Source: Steroidobacteraceae bacterium (GTDB lineage: Bacteria; Pseudomonadota; Gammaproteobacteria; Steroidobacterales; Steroidobacteraceae). From it: a stretch of DNA of 7,984 nucleotides. Below, in pieces: positions 1 to 5,964 of the stretch. Within the stretch, counting starts at the first letter, position 1. Each line of letters opens with the position of its first letter. Both the position numbers and the translations under genes were made by a program. The notes under the pieces are model-generated. The model did no database searches. It worked only from the letters and a program-made list of their open reading frames with translations, and was not told the origin of the DNA. The stretch lies in NCBI GenBank assembly GCA_025927665.1, contig JAICKZ010000148.1, forward strand, positions 1 to 7,984, written 5' to 3'.

Positions 1-103
1 ACCTAAAATAGAGTGTCACATGTGGTCGCAAACTCATTGCAACAAAATCATTTGAGCCGTGTTCTCTTGATAGCTTTGTTCGAAGATGTCACTCTGGCTT
101 ATT

Positions 104-109
104 TATAAC
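104..109 (+). promoter_or_regulatory. Possible -10 element upstream of the DUF4097-type gene
   Basis: TATAAC lies about 30 bases before the coding start and is the best -10 candidate in the 139 bases upstream of the gene. No convincing -35 sits 16-18 bases before it, so this is a weak call. The rest of 1-133 holds no recognisable gene. It contains only a short perfect palindrome, CACATGTG, at 17-24. Confidence 0.25.
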
Positions 110-126
110 ACTTGTTTACGCTAGAT

Positions 127-131
127 AGAGG
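127..131 (+). promoter_or_regulatory. Ribosome binding site deciding the start of the DUF4097-type gene
   Basis: AGAGG lies only 2 bases before the first ATG (134) but 8 bases before the second in-frame ATG (140). The spacing favours 140 as the start. Confidence 0.55.
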
Positions 132-139
132 TAATGCAA

Positions 140-976
140 ATGATTCAGAAATATTTGCTGGCGCTTGGATTGGTTTTAATAACTACTGTCAATGTCGCCG
201 CAAGCATCACCCGTAACCGCATTGAAAATTTTCAAGTAGAGCCTGACTCTTCAGTTGAAGTTAAAATAAATGGCGGTGCAATCAACGTTAAAGTGGGTCC
301 TCCGGGACAGGTTCATGTCGAATTGATTCAGGTTGTTAATACCCATTCCGAAAAAGAAGCCGATGAACGAATAGCGCAGGTGCAACCCATTATCGAACAA
401 AAAGAACATCGCGTTCGTGTTGTGGTTAAGTCCGACGGAAGTCATCTTAGCTTCCCATGGCTGCATACAGATCATAGTGTGCATTACACCGTGAATTTGA
501 TTGTTCCTGCCAAATCCAACCTTGATTTGGATACCGGTGGTGGTGCAATCGTTGTCGCAGATGAAATGCAAGGTGAATTGCGTGCCCATACCTCGGGTGG
601 TTCCATTACTGTGGCGGGATCATTGAAAAAAATTGATCTGGATACCTCAGGTGGAAGTATTTCCGTCGATCGAGTGACTCAACAAGTTCATGTTAATACA
701 TCAGGAGGTTCAATTCATATTGGTTATGTCGGACCCGATGTGGTGAAGGTTGATGCTGATACTTCTGGCGGTAGCATTAGCATTGGCCTGGATCCTGCTG
801 GCAACTATGATGTTAACGCCGATACCAGTGGCGGCAGTGTAAGTATTAGAGAACTTCGTTTGGAAAGTTATACAACGAATCACAGTCATGCTGAAGGCAA
901 AGTCAATCGCGGTGGCGCTAAAGTGCGTGCTTACACCTCTGGAGGCAATATCGACGTCCACGCAGCGCAACGATAA
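140..976 (+). CDS. Exported DUF4097-family beta-repeat protein
   Basis: This is a predicted exported protein of unknown biochemical role. Numbered from the upstream ATG at 134, residues 1-23 form a signal peptide: a lysine, a hydrophobic stretch (LLALGLVLITTV), then a VAAS cleavage region. Residues 24-125 are a beta-rich N-terminal part. From residue 133 a motif of the form (D/H/N/Y)TSGGSIxV recurs at about 133, 152, 170, 189, 209, 230 and 267, mostly 18-21 residues apart, with a degenerate copy (NRGGAKV) near 258. Such repeats are typical of DUF4097 or head-GIN proteins, which are thought to fold as a right-handed beta-solenoid on the cell surface or in the periplasm. No lipobox, membrane anchor or catalytic motif is seen. 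The start at 140 is preferred on ribosome-site spacing; 134 is the alternative. The gene ends 6 bases from the convergent pilV end. The family call is good; the function is unknown. Confidence 0.8.
   Translation: MIQKYLLALGLVLITTVNVAASITRNRIENFQVEPDSSVEVKINGGAINVKVGPPGQVHVELIQVVNTHSEKEADERIAQVQPIIEQKEHRVRVVVKSDGSHLSFPWLHTDHSVHYTVNLIVPAKSNLDLDTGGGAIVVADEMQGELRAHTSGGSITVAGSLKKIDLDTSGGSISVDRVTQQVHVNTSGGSIHIGYVGPDVVKVDADTSGGSISIGLDPAGNYDVNADTSGGSVSIRELRLESYTTNHSHAEGKVNRGGAKVRAYTSGGNIDVHAAQR
530..958 (+). repeat. In-gene tandem repeat coding for TSGGSI motifs
   Basis: Seven tandem units of roughly 54-63 bases code for the TSGGSI-type motif. The protein motif is nearly constant, but the codons differ between copies: the first serine is TCG, TCA, TCA, TCT, AGT or TCT, and the glycine codons also vary. 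The repeat is therefore conserved at the protein level and diverged at the DNA level. Confidence 0.75.
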
Positions 977-982
977 GGTATT

Positions 983-1408
983 TTAGTTTGCCACACGCTG
1001 TACGTAGCTCGCCGTACCGGTACGCGGATCAGTCCAACTGATGGTAATTATATATTGCGGTGGCGCAGTGTTGCTATCAAGCGTAATGCGGGCGCTGCCA
1101 TTGGGTAATTTTCTAGCGACATCTTCTTGCCAGCAAGCGATTTCATTTTCGCTGTCGTGCAGTGATTGCGAGTTATTGCAAGTATGACCCAGCCCGGTTT
1201 CAAAGTTTACTGATCGATCATGTTCTCGGTGAATCAATACGGCAATGTTATCGCTTAATTTAGCAGCGACTGCATGCAAACGCCCGCCGCGTAAACTGTG
1301 TTCCTGTTGTGCATAGATTGCAGCAACACCGATGCCACAGCTAGCCAGCAGTAGCAAACCAATGATGACCTCAATCAGCGTTAACCCGCGCATTTTTTTG
1401 GCAGGCAT
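983..1408 (-). CDS. pilV: Type IV pilus minor pilin / modification protein PilV
   Basis: Predicted minor pseudopilin of the type IV pilus, 141 residues. The start at 1408 gives a short basic leader (MPAKKMRG), then a prepilin peptidase site G|LTLIE with glutamate at +5 of the mature protein, then a hydrophobic helix (VIIGLLLLASCGIGVAAIYA). Leucine at +1 instead of the usual phenylalanine is tolerated in this class. The C-terminal part carries the PilV-like pattern: a CW pair, LPNGSARITL, and ITISWTDPRTG followed by a tyrosine. The same frame stays open upstream to 1723, but that stretch lies inside fimT in another frame, so the long form is not credible. A start at 1393 is also possible; neither start has a clear ribosome site. 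It lies 43 bases after fimT on the same strand and is probably co-transcribed with it. The usual downstream pilW, pilX, pilY1 and pilE are absent; a convergent unrelated gene follows directly. Confidence 0.8.
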   Translation of the reverse strand: MPAKKMRGLTLIEVIIGLLLLASCGIGVAAIYAQQEHSLRGGRLHAVAAKLSDNIAVLIHREHDRSVNFETGLGHTCNNSQSLHDSENEIACWQEDVARKLPNGSARITLDSNTAPPQYIITISWTDPRTGTASYVQRVAN

Positions 1409-1451
1409 GCATATGATTGACGATGTAATGAGAGTGTTATGTTTCACGGCA

Positions 1452-2003
1452 TCAATTGGTACATTGCAATGGTTTATTACTGGCATCGCGACTTGATTGT
1501 CGTGGTCTACCAGTATGGCTGATAATAATAGCTTGCGCACTTTTGCCGTCGATGTCACAGAATACAATAGTTCCATTGACCGCGCCCTGAGTCGTAGGAC
1601 GAAATGAAAATGTCGGCCGATTAGAAGTGATATGTCCGGTCTGCCAAGCGGAATAGACCTGCAACAATGGCTCTTGCGAGTCGCGTTGAGCGGGTTCGTC
1701 GTGATCAAGATTATCAAAAACAATCCATCCCGCTGACCAGTCGCTCAAGTTATTGTCGCACGTTATTCCATTCTTACTTTTGCAGATGGCAATGACAGCA
1801 TTACGCTTGAGCGACTCACTTCGCGCGAGAAAAATTGCGTGCCAAAAATTGTTCATTGCAGTACGTCGCGCGGTATTTTGTTGAATGGTAGCGAAACTCG
1901 GTATGGCTACTGCGGCGAGTATGGCTAGAACAGCCATCGTAATCATCATTTCAATCAGTGTGAAGCCATTGTTATTGACGGTCGATCCATGACGGTTTTT
2001 CAT
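1452..2003 (-). CDS. fimT: Type IV pilus minor pseudopilin, FimT/GspH family
   Basis: Predicted FimT/FimU-type minor pilin, 183 residues, cleaved and N-methylated at the inner membrane and assembled at the pilus tip or base. A 13-residue leader ends in G13, followed by FTLIE with glutamate at +5 (residue 18) and a hydrophobic helix to about residue 37 (MMITMAVLAILAAVAIPSF). After this come the family's ARSESLKRN stretch (about residues 60-68) and a C-terminal globular part with ISHTGRPR near residue 165, both characteristic of the GspH/FimT domain. Cysteines are present in the globular part, as is common in pilins. The ATG at 2003 has a good ribosome site, AGGGA, 7 bases upstream (2011-2015). 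It is the first gene of a probable two-gene operon with pilV and is divergent from the Fur-family gene. Confidence 0.87.
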   Translation of the reverse strand: MKNRHGSTVNNNGFTLIEMMITMAVLAILAAVAIPSFATIQQNTARRTAMNNFWHAIFLARSESLKRNAVIAICKSKNGITCDNNLSDWSAGWIVFDNLDHDEPAQRDSQEPLLQVYSAWQTGHITSNRPTFSFRPTTQGAVNGTIVFCDIDGKSAQAIIISHTGRPRQSSRDASNKPLQCTN

Positions 2004-2141
2004 TCTGCATTCCCTGCATAGTTTTAATGTGAGAATAGTTTAGACAGGCCCTGGTTGGGCTTGAGGCTTTATTTGTGTGGTTTTTCGCCAGAAACTCATA
2101 ACATTTCTACGTCCATGTCTTCCCTCCGTGGCAAATCCGCA

Positions 2142-2147
2142 TACAAT
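2142..2147 (+). promoter_or_regulatory. Probable -10 of the Fur-family gene
   Basis: TACAAT, one mismatch from the TATAAT consensus, lies about 39 bases before the ATG at 2186. The -35 position 17-18 bases earlier reads about TCTTCC, which is weak. The interval 2004-2185 is the shared promoter region of the divergent fimT and Fur-family genes. No clear classical Fur box is seen in it. Confidence 0.35.
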
Positions 2148-2185
2148 CTGCACAGGCATCGGAAAGGTTTCAATTAGGTGCGGTT

Positions 2186-2620
2186 ATGAACTCTGTATCG
2201 ATACACAATGCACATCCGGCAAATGACGTCACGGCAACGCTTGCTGAGCACAACATCTCGCCTACATCACAACGTTTGCAAATAGCGAATGTGTTGTTGA
2301 ACGAGCCGATGCATCTGTCTGCCGATCAATTGTTGGAGAAACTGCGTCATGCAGGTGAAAAAGTTTCCAAAGCAACGGTGTACAACACACTCAAGTTATT
2401 TGTTGAGCGTGGTTTGATTCGCCAGATCAATCTTGACCCCGAACGTACTGTGTACGACTCGCGTCGTGCAACGCATCATCATTTTCATGAAGTGGACACA
2501 GGAACGCTTTGGGATATCGATCCCGATGATGTGGCCTTCAGTCGTTTACCACAGCTACCCGATGGAATGGAGATCGCCGGCGTTGAAGTCATTATTCGCG
2601 TGGCGCGAAAGGTTCAATGA
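2186..2620 (+). CDS. Fur-family transcriptional regulator, Irr/PerR-like
   Basis: Cytoplasmic DNA-binding metalloregulator of the Fur superfamily, 144 residues, normal family length. The N-terminal winged helix lies at about residues 23-80: ISPTSQRLQIANVLL, then HLSADQLLEKL and the recognition region KVSKATVYNTLKLFVERGLI. The dimerisation domain follows, with THHHFH at 96-101, then TGTLWDIDPDD and a C-terminal strand VEVIIRVARK. There are no cysteines, so the structural zinc CXXC pairs of classical Fur, PerR and Zur are missing. The HHHF motif followed by a short acidic and hydrophobic C-terminus resembles Irr, the haem-responsive member, more than Fur. Haem or iron sensing is inferred from this resemblance only. 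AGGTG at 2176-2180 is a well-placed ribosome site, 5 bases before the ATG. The gene converges on the oxygenase gene, with 6 bases between the stops. Confidence 0.85.
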   Translation: MNSVSIHNAHPANDVTATLAEHNISPTSQRLQIANVLLNEPMHLSADQLLEKLRHAGEKVSKATVYNTLKLFVERGLIRQINLDPERTVYDSRRATHHHFHEVDTGTLWDIDPDDVAFSRLPQLPDGMEIAGVEVIIRVARKVQ

Positions 2621-2626
2621 TCTTTT

Positions 2627-3244
2627 TCAAAACCAGCTGTAGTTAAAACTGATACTCACACGTTCAGTGGCGACCGGATTCGGCGCGACTTCATGTCGCA
2701 ACCAACTTTCAAACAACACTATTTTTCCGGCTTCAGCGACTACGTGATACCAGGGTTTGTTCTCCGCATCGCAATCAGCTTTGCGTGGTGGTGCTGCCAT
2801 AAAGCGATCCAGTCGTGGATCTTCGAGCTTGATCGTTGAACATCCTTTGGGTGTTTGCACGTAGTAAGTGCCACTGATGGTAGACAATGGATGGAGATGC
2901 AATCCATGTACAACACCTTGCGGCATGATGTTTACCCAGCAATCGGTCATGGAGAGTTGTCGATTCGCCAAATCCAGTTGTAGTGATTTTACATACGACG
3001 ATACATGACGATTCAATTTACGTTCTAACAATGCGAACGTCGGCGACAAGGTATGCATGCGACACGCACTGTTATAAGAGGTAAAGCCGCCAGGATAGTT
3101 TTTGCGCGACCAGCGTTGACCTGCCGTGTCATCGATTTGCAGTTGTTTGCATTCACGCAATAACTGACGATTGAACTGAGGCCAGCCATTGCCGGACAGA
3201 CGGGCGGTATAAATAAGTGTCGGGAACAAAGCAAGTGTAGTCAT
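2627..3244 (-). CDS. Putative 2OG-Fe(II) oxygenase, TIGR02466-like
   Basis: Predicted 2-oxoglutarate/Fe(II) dioxygenase of about 205 residues, substrate unknown. Numbering is from the alternative TTG at 3250. The core motifs are WVNIMPQG at 105-112, HGLHLHP at 115-121 and the ISGTYYVQTP strand at 125-134, which match the double-stranded beta-helix of this family. Further on are a LFESWLRHEVAPN block (179-191, with H186 as the distal metal ligand candidate) and ERVSISFNY (196-204), where R197 would bind 2-oxoglutarate. The proximal motif reads HLH rather than the common HxD, so the exact metal triad is uncertain. ATG at 3244 has no close ribosome site. The TTG at 3250 has GGGAGAAG 11 bases upstream (3262-3269), so the TTG may be used instead. 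It is divergent from the tRNA-Thr gene and converges on the Fur-family gene. Confidence 0.75.
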   Translation of the reverse strand: MTTLALFPTLIYTARLSGNGWPQFNRQLLRECKQLQIDDTAGQRWSRKNYPGGFTSYNSACRMHTLSPTFALLERKLNRHVSSYVKSLQLDLANRQLSMTDCWVNIMPQGVVHGLHLHPLSTISGTYYVQTPKGCSTIKLEDPRLDRFMAAPPRKADCDAENKPWYHVVAEAGKIVLFESWLRHEVAPNPVATERVSISFNYSWF

Positions 3245-3262
3245 ACGCAAAGGATATCAGGC

Positions 3263-3291
3263 TTCTCCCGGCGCTCGCGAATCCGTATACT
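3263..3291 (+). promoter_or_regulatory. Probable promoter of tRNA-Thr
   Basis: TATACT at 3286-3291 is a near-consensus -10. It is followed by a GC-rich discriminator (ACGCACCTCGCGG), as in stringently controlled stable-RNA promoters. The -35 position (3263-3268, TTCTCC) is weak. Transcription would begin near 3298, giving a leader of about 27 bases before the mature tRNA. Confidence 0.55.
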
Positions 3292-3324
3292 ACGCACCTC
3301 GCGGATTTTCAATCTTCGCTATGT

Positions 3325-3400
3325 GCCGATTTAGCTCAGTTGGTAGAGCATCTCATTCGTAATGAGGGGGTCGGGGGTTCGAATCCCTCAATCGGCACCA
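3325..3400 (+). tRNA. tRNA-Thr (anticodon CGT)
   Basis: A complete 76-base cloverleaf with an encoded CCA. The acceptor stem is GCCGATT (3325-3331) with AATCGGC (3390-3396). The D arm is GCTC/GAGC. The anticodon arm is TCTCA/TGAGG with loop TTCGTAA and anticodon CGT at 3358-3360, reading the threonine codon ACG. The T arm is GGGGG, loop TTCGAAT, then CCCTC. The discriminator is A (3397) and CCA is 3398-3400. In E. coli the equivalent gene, thrW, is a known prophage and island integration site. Here the sequence beyond the 3' end changes character, which fits such a use. Confidence 0.96.
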
Positions 3401-3444
3401 TTGAATCAATAACTAATACTGCGTAATAATTTACGGAAACATGT

Positions 3445-3465
3445 TGAGTGACCAATGAGTGACCA
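3445..3465 (+). repeat. Direct repeat TGAGTGACCA x2
   Basis: TGAGTGACCA occurs exactly at 3445-3454 and 3456-3465, an 11-base period, starting 45 bases after the tRNA 3' end. Short direct repeats beside a tRNA attachment site can be arm-type integrase binding sites. That role is inferred from position only. Confidence 0.6.
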
Positions 3466-3485
3466 GATTAGCTTCTATAAAAGCC

Positions 3486-3815
3486 TCATTTGGTACCTCT
3501 TCCTTTAGCGAAATATCCGAAATCACTGCTAGAAAAAAATTTTGCTATTTCAAAAAAATAAATAACTGAAGCAAGCAAGATTGCGTGCTGTAGTTTCATG
3601 TAAAAAGGATTTAATGAGGTCAAACCATTTGTTTGGCAAATTAGCGGAAGTCTCTTGATCCGGCTTCAAGTTTGCCTAATCAATGACTGCAGTCGGGCGC
3701 TTGTTGTATTACCACGCGGATAATAGTGTTCGCATTCTGTAATTTTCCATGTACTACGATCAGAGGTGAATGAATAACCTGTGCCTATTGCAAACAAAGT
3801 TGCATGCTGGCATGT
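3486..3815 (-). pseudogene. Possible decayed gene, one frame broken by a single TGA
   Basis: One minus-strand frame is open from 3815 to the stop at 3486-3488 except for a TGA at 3666-3668. The upstream piece has 49 codons, and its translation looks protein-like (it includes GYSFTSDRSTWKITE). The downstream piece contains an ATG at 3599 and would encode a 37-residue peptide, MKLQHAILLASVIYFFEIAK followed by a short polar tail, with one hydrophobic segment. No ribosome site stands before either piece and I recognise no family. It may be a remnant with a nonsense mutation, or a chance opening in AT-rich DNA. Confidence 0.22.
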
Positions 3816-4103
3816 TTACCGTCATGTGCCCTCACTAATATTTCTGCTTATTCTTCTAAGCCGGTTCTGCTTTATCACATTAAATGGATGATGCAATATG
3901 GTTCGTTTAATCAAAATGAACAATAGAGTGATAAGCCGCCACAGCTGGACATGATTGGACAATCATTATGCTCAATTAAGAGGATGTGAATAGTTAGCTC
4001 CTGCCAACAATACTTTCGCGTGAGGAGATATACAGGATGTAGGACTAATATGAGTGATCATTTTGAATTCCGTGAAATGGCATAGCCGGCACGGTAATCA
4101 TGT

Positions 4104-5507
4104 TTACGACTGCGTCACGCCACTTGTTAAATCAACGAAATCCAGTACCTTGTATAGTTCATTCAAGTGTTTATGTTTTACGCGGAATTGACTTCGTCGC
4201 TTCAGCAAAGGTTTGGGTTGAGACGCGTTTTCGAGTTTTATACCCGGGTCATAGTAAATATAGCCATTGAGCATTGCAGAAAGGAACATTTCGAAATTAG
4301 TATCTGTTCCTAATTCCACATTACTTCCATAACAATATTCACTTCCTCCAGTTTTTCCTGTTCTTATCATGCAAGGAATGTAGACAGCCTGAGAATGCTT
4401 TCGTTTCCAATGGTCCATCAGTTTCTCGAATCCCCAGCTTGCCGCAACGGTATCGACCTGATCGACAAGTGTTATTGCACCGGCTGCTTTCGTTATCTTG
4501 TGCTCTTTGACATTAAAACCATCTACTCTCAATGTCAGCTTGGTTGCAGTGCATAGCTTGTTGGCGATGTGTATGCCGCCGATGTTCCATCGATCAGGTA
4601 TTCCCGATTTATCAGGATAGCCAAATCGACGTACAAAAGCAGCTGCACCCTGCACGGTGTATGTTCCTCCGTTGGGCTCAGGAGTCATTAATGTGGTTGG
4701 CTTTGCATTCTTTCGCGGAAAGGATGTCACACCAAATTGCTTTACTTCCCAACCAAGATAGTCAGGCTCAGAGATGCCATTCGGGGAAATTTCCAGTAAT
4801 GATTCAAGAGTATAACCCCCGCCATTTGGTGCCTTGTACGGCTGGGCTATCATGTTTGAGCCTAACTTCTGACCGCTGACCCAACCCATTTGATGAATCT
4901 CGAGAAGTTTTTCAAGCAAAGCTGACCTTGTATCGCGAACACCATATCGGTGTCTCACATCGATCTCGAAAAAAAGCTGTGTAATTCTGGTTAGCTGAGT
5001 ATTTTCAAGTTCTTTAGATAGCGCGCTTTCAGGAGATGCGAGATAACCGTAGACAGTCTTATTTTCAGCCACACCAAGAAGCAACCAACGATTCTCGGCA
5101 CGCCCTTGTTTATCTGGCGACATCCAGCGACTCAAATTTACCTTTGAACCACGAAGAAAACCCGAAAATCGGACCTCGGGGTACTGCGGATAAAATATGA
5201 GTTGCGCATCTGGTGCGGGGTACTTTTCGCCAGTCGTCGTAATCCATTCCAGTCTGATTGACGCCAGATATTTGATCTTTCGACTGGGATCTTTCGTTTT
5301 ATTTGACGCGCTTTCAGAAGCGACCATTTTACCGGTGGGTATGAAAGGCAAGTCGGTTATCTGATGCCCAAAATAAGGTTGGTTTTTGGAATTGTCATTT
5401 GGCGACAATTTTTTAATAAATATCTTTGTGGCTCCCGCATCCATCATCAGATCTACAATTGCGGATAACCCAATCTCTTTTGATTCAGGTGTGTCGTACG
5501 TTCCCAT
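4104..5507 (-). CDS. Type II restriction endonuclease: EcoRII-N-like plus MvaI/BcnI-like domains
   Basis: Predicted restriction nuclease for CCWGG-type sites, 467 residues from the ATG at 5507. Numbering below is from the alternative ATG at 5519. Residues 33-64 (IFIKKLSPND, then GHQ, then FIPTGK) and 129-150 (LSRW, then LLLGV) resemble the N-terminal effector-binding B3-like domain of EcoRII (YIKRLSANDTG, GHQ, YIPSG, ITRW, LTLLAF). Residues 197-265 carry the MvaI/BcnI-type core: GWVSGQK, GGGYTLESLLEISPNG and then EPDYLGWEVKQ. In this core D253, E258 and K260 form the PD-(D/E)xK nuclease motif. MvaI and BcnI themselves are single-domain enzymes of about half this length. The ATG at 5507 has AGGA (5512-5515) 4 bases upstream and follows the vsr stop by 1 base. 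The upstream ATG at 5519 would overlap vsr by 11 bases and has no good ribosome site. It is the last gene of the methyltransferase-vsr operon. Confidence 0.85.
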   Translation of the reverse strand: MGTYDTPESKEIGLSAIVDLMMDAGATKIFIKKLSPNDNSKNQPYFGHQITDLPFIPTGKMVASESASNKTKDPSRKIKYLASIRLEWITTTGEKYPAPDAQLIFYPQYPEVRFSGFLRGSKVNLSRWMSPDKQGRAENRWLLLGVAENKTVYGYLASPESALSKELENTQLTRITQLFFEIDVRHRYGVRDTRSALLEKLLEIHQMGWVSGQKLGSNMIAQPYKAPNGGGYTLESLLEISPNGISEPDYLGWEVKQFGVTSFPRKNAKPTTLMTPEPNGGTYTVQGAAAFVRRFGYPDKSGIPDRWNIGGIHIANKLCTATKLTLRVDGFNVKEHKITKAAGAITLVDQVDTVAASWGFEKLMDHWKRKHSQAVYIPCMIRTGKTGGSEYCYGSNVELGTDTNFEMFLSAMLNGYIYYDPGIKLENASQPKPLLKRRSQFRVKHKHLNELYKVLDFVDLTSGVTQS

Positions 5508-5508
5508 T

Positions 5509-5964
5509 CTATCCTGCATGTGATATCACAGCCCCGCTTTTTTGTATTCTTATCTCTGATGCAATCTCGCTAATAAGTTTGCTTATTGCATCTTCTCTTT
5601 TGCCCCGTAATGCACACTCCCAAATCACAATAACATTCCAGCCATCATTCAATAAGTGTGCAATATTTTTTTGATCACGTTTCCGATTACCTATTATTTT
5701 TTGTGTCCAAAAATTTACATTCGATTTCGGCCATTTAAAGATATGGCATTCATGTCCATGCCAAAAGCATCCATGAGTAAAGATCACAGTTTTATATTTG
5801 TTCAAAACAATATCTGGTTTTCCAGCGAGCTTGCTTTGATGAATACGATAGCGGAAACCTTTGCGGTAAAGTGCTTTCCTGACAATAATCTCCGGCTTTG
5901 TGTTTTTCCCTTTTATTCCGGACATCATCCGACTTCTTACAGTTGACGAGACTACATCGCCCAT
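5509..5964 (-). CDS. vsr: Very short patch repair endonuclease Vsr
   Basis: Vsr nicks 5' of the T in T:G mismatches that arise when 5-methylcytosine deaminates, starting short-patch repair by DNA polymerase I. The protein has 151 residues, normal for the family. Residue positions match E. coli Vsr exactly: catalytic D51 in GKPDIVL; H64, H69 and H71; intercalating F67 and W68 in HGCFWHGHEC; zinc-site C66, C73 and C117; and the conserved IWECALRGK block near 114-122. The N-terminal RSRMMSGIKGKNTKPE helix is also typical. The ATG at 5964 overlaps the methyltransferase stop as TAATG, indicating translational coupling; E. coli vsr also overlaps dcm. Its presence in this operon implies repair at the site methylated by the neighbour. 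Confidence 0.96.
   Translation of the reverse strand: MGDVVSSTVRSRMMSGIKGKNTKPEIIVRKALYRKGFRYRIHQSKLAGKPDIVLNKYKTVIFTHGCFWHGHECHIFKWPKSNVNFWTQKIIGNRKRDQKNIAHLLNDGWNVIVIWECALRGKREDAISKLISEIASEIRIQKSGAVISHAG

Larger units (their letters stand above)
3401..4103. other. Gene-poor 703-base interval between tRNA-Thr and the restriction operon
   Basis: No convincing intact gene is seen on either strand. The interval holds a 10-base direct repeat near the tRNA and a minus-strand frame broken by one stop codon (listed separately). At the right end there is a weak nested hairpin (4070-4094) after the restriction gene. The sequence looks AT-rich with many stops, consistent with decayed or non-coding DNA at the edge of an inserted segment. 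Confidence 0.6.

Noticed and set aside
710..970. Minus-strand frame opposite the DUF4097 repeat region
   Set aside because: It is a shadow frame created by the repeated TSGGSI coding units on the plus strand.
1409..1723. Long N-terminal extension of the pilV frame up to 1723
   Set aside because: It overlaps fimT in another frame, and the prepilin leader needs a start close to 1408; a 118-residue leader is not plausible.
2047..2063. Terminator-like stem in the fimT/Fur divergent region
   Set aside because: AGGCCC/GGGCTT forms a 6-bp stem, but no gene ends here and no adjacent T-run exists.
4050..4085. Plus-strand 11-codon peptide starting ATGAGTGATC with a fair ribosome-like GGA
   Set aside because: Too short, with no supporting context; expected by chance.
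4070..4094. Rho-independent terminator after the restriction gene
   Set aside because: CCGTG/CACGG with an inner GGC/GCC stem can form, but it is imperfect and no T-run follows on the minus strand.
4532..4879. Plus-strand 115-codon frame inside the restriction gene
   Set aside because: It is antisense to a well-supported nuclease domain, with no ribosome site or recognisable motif.
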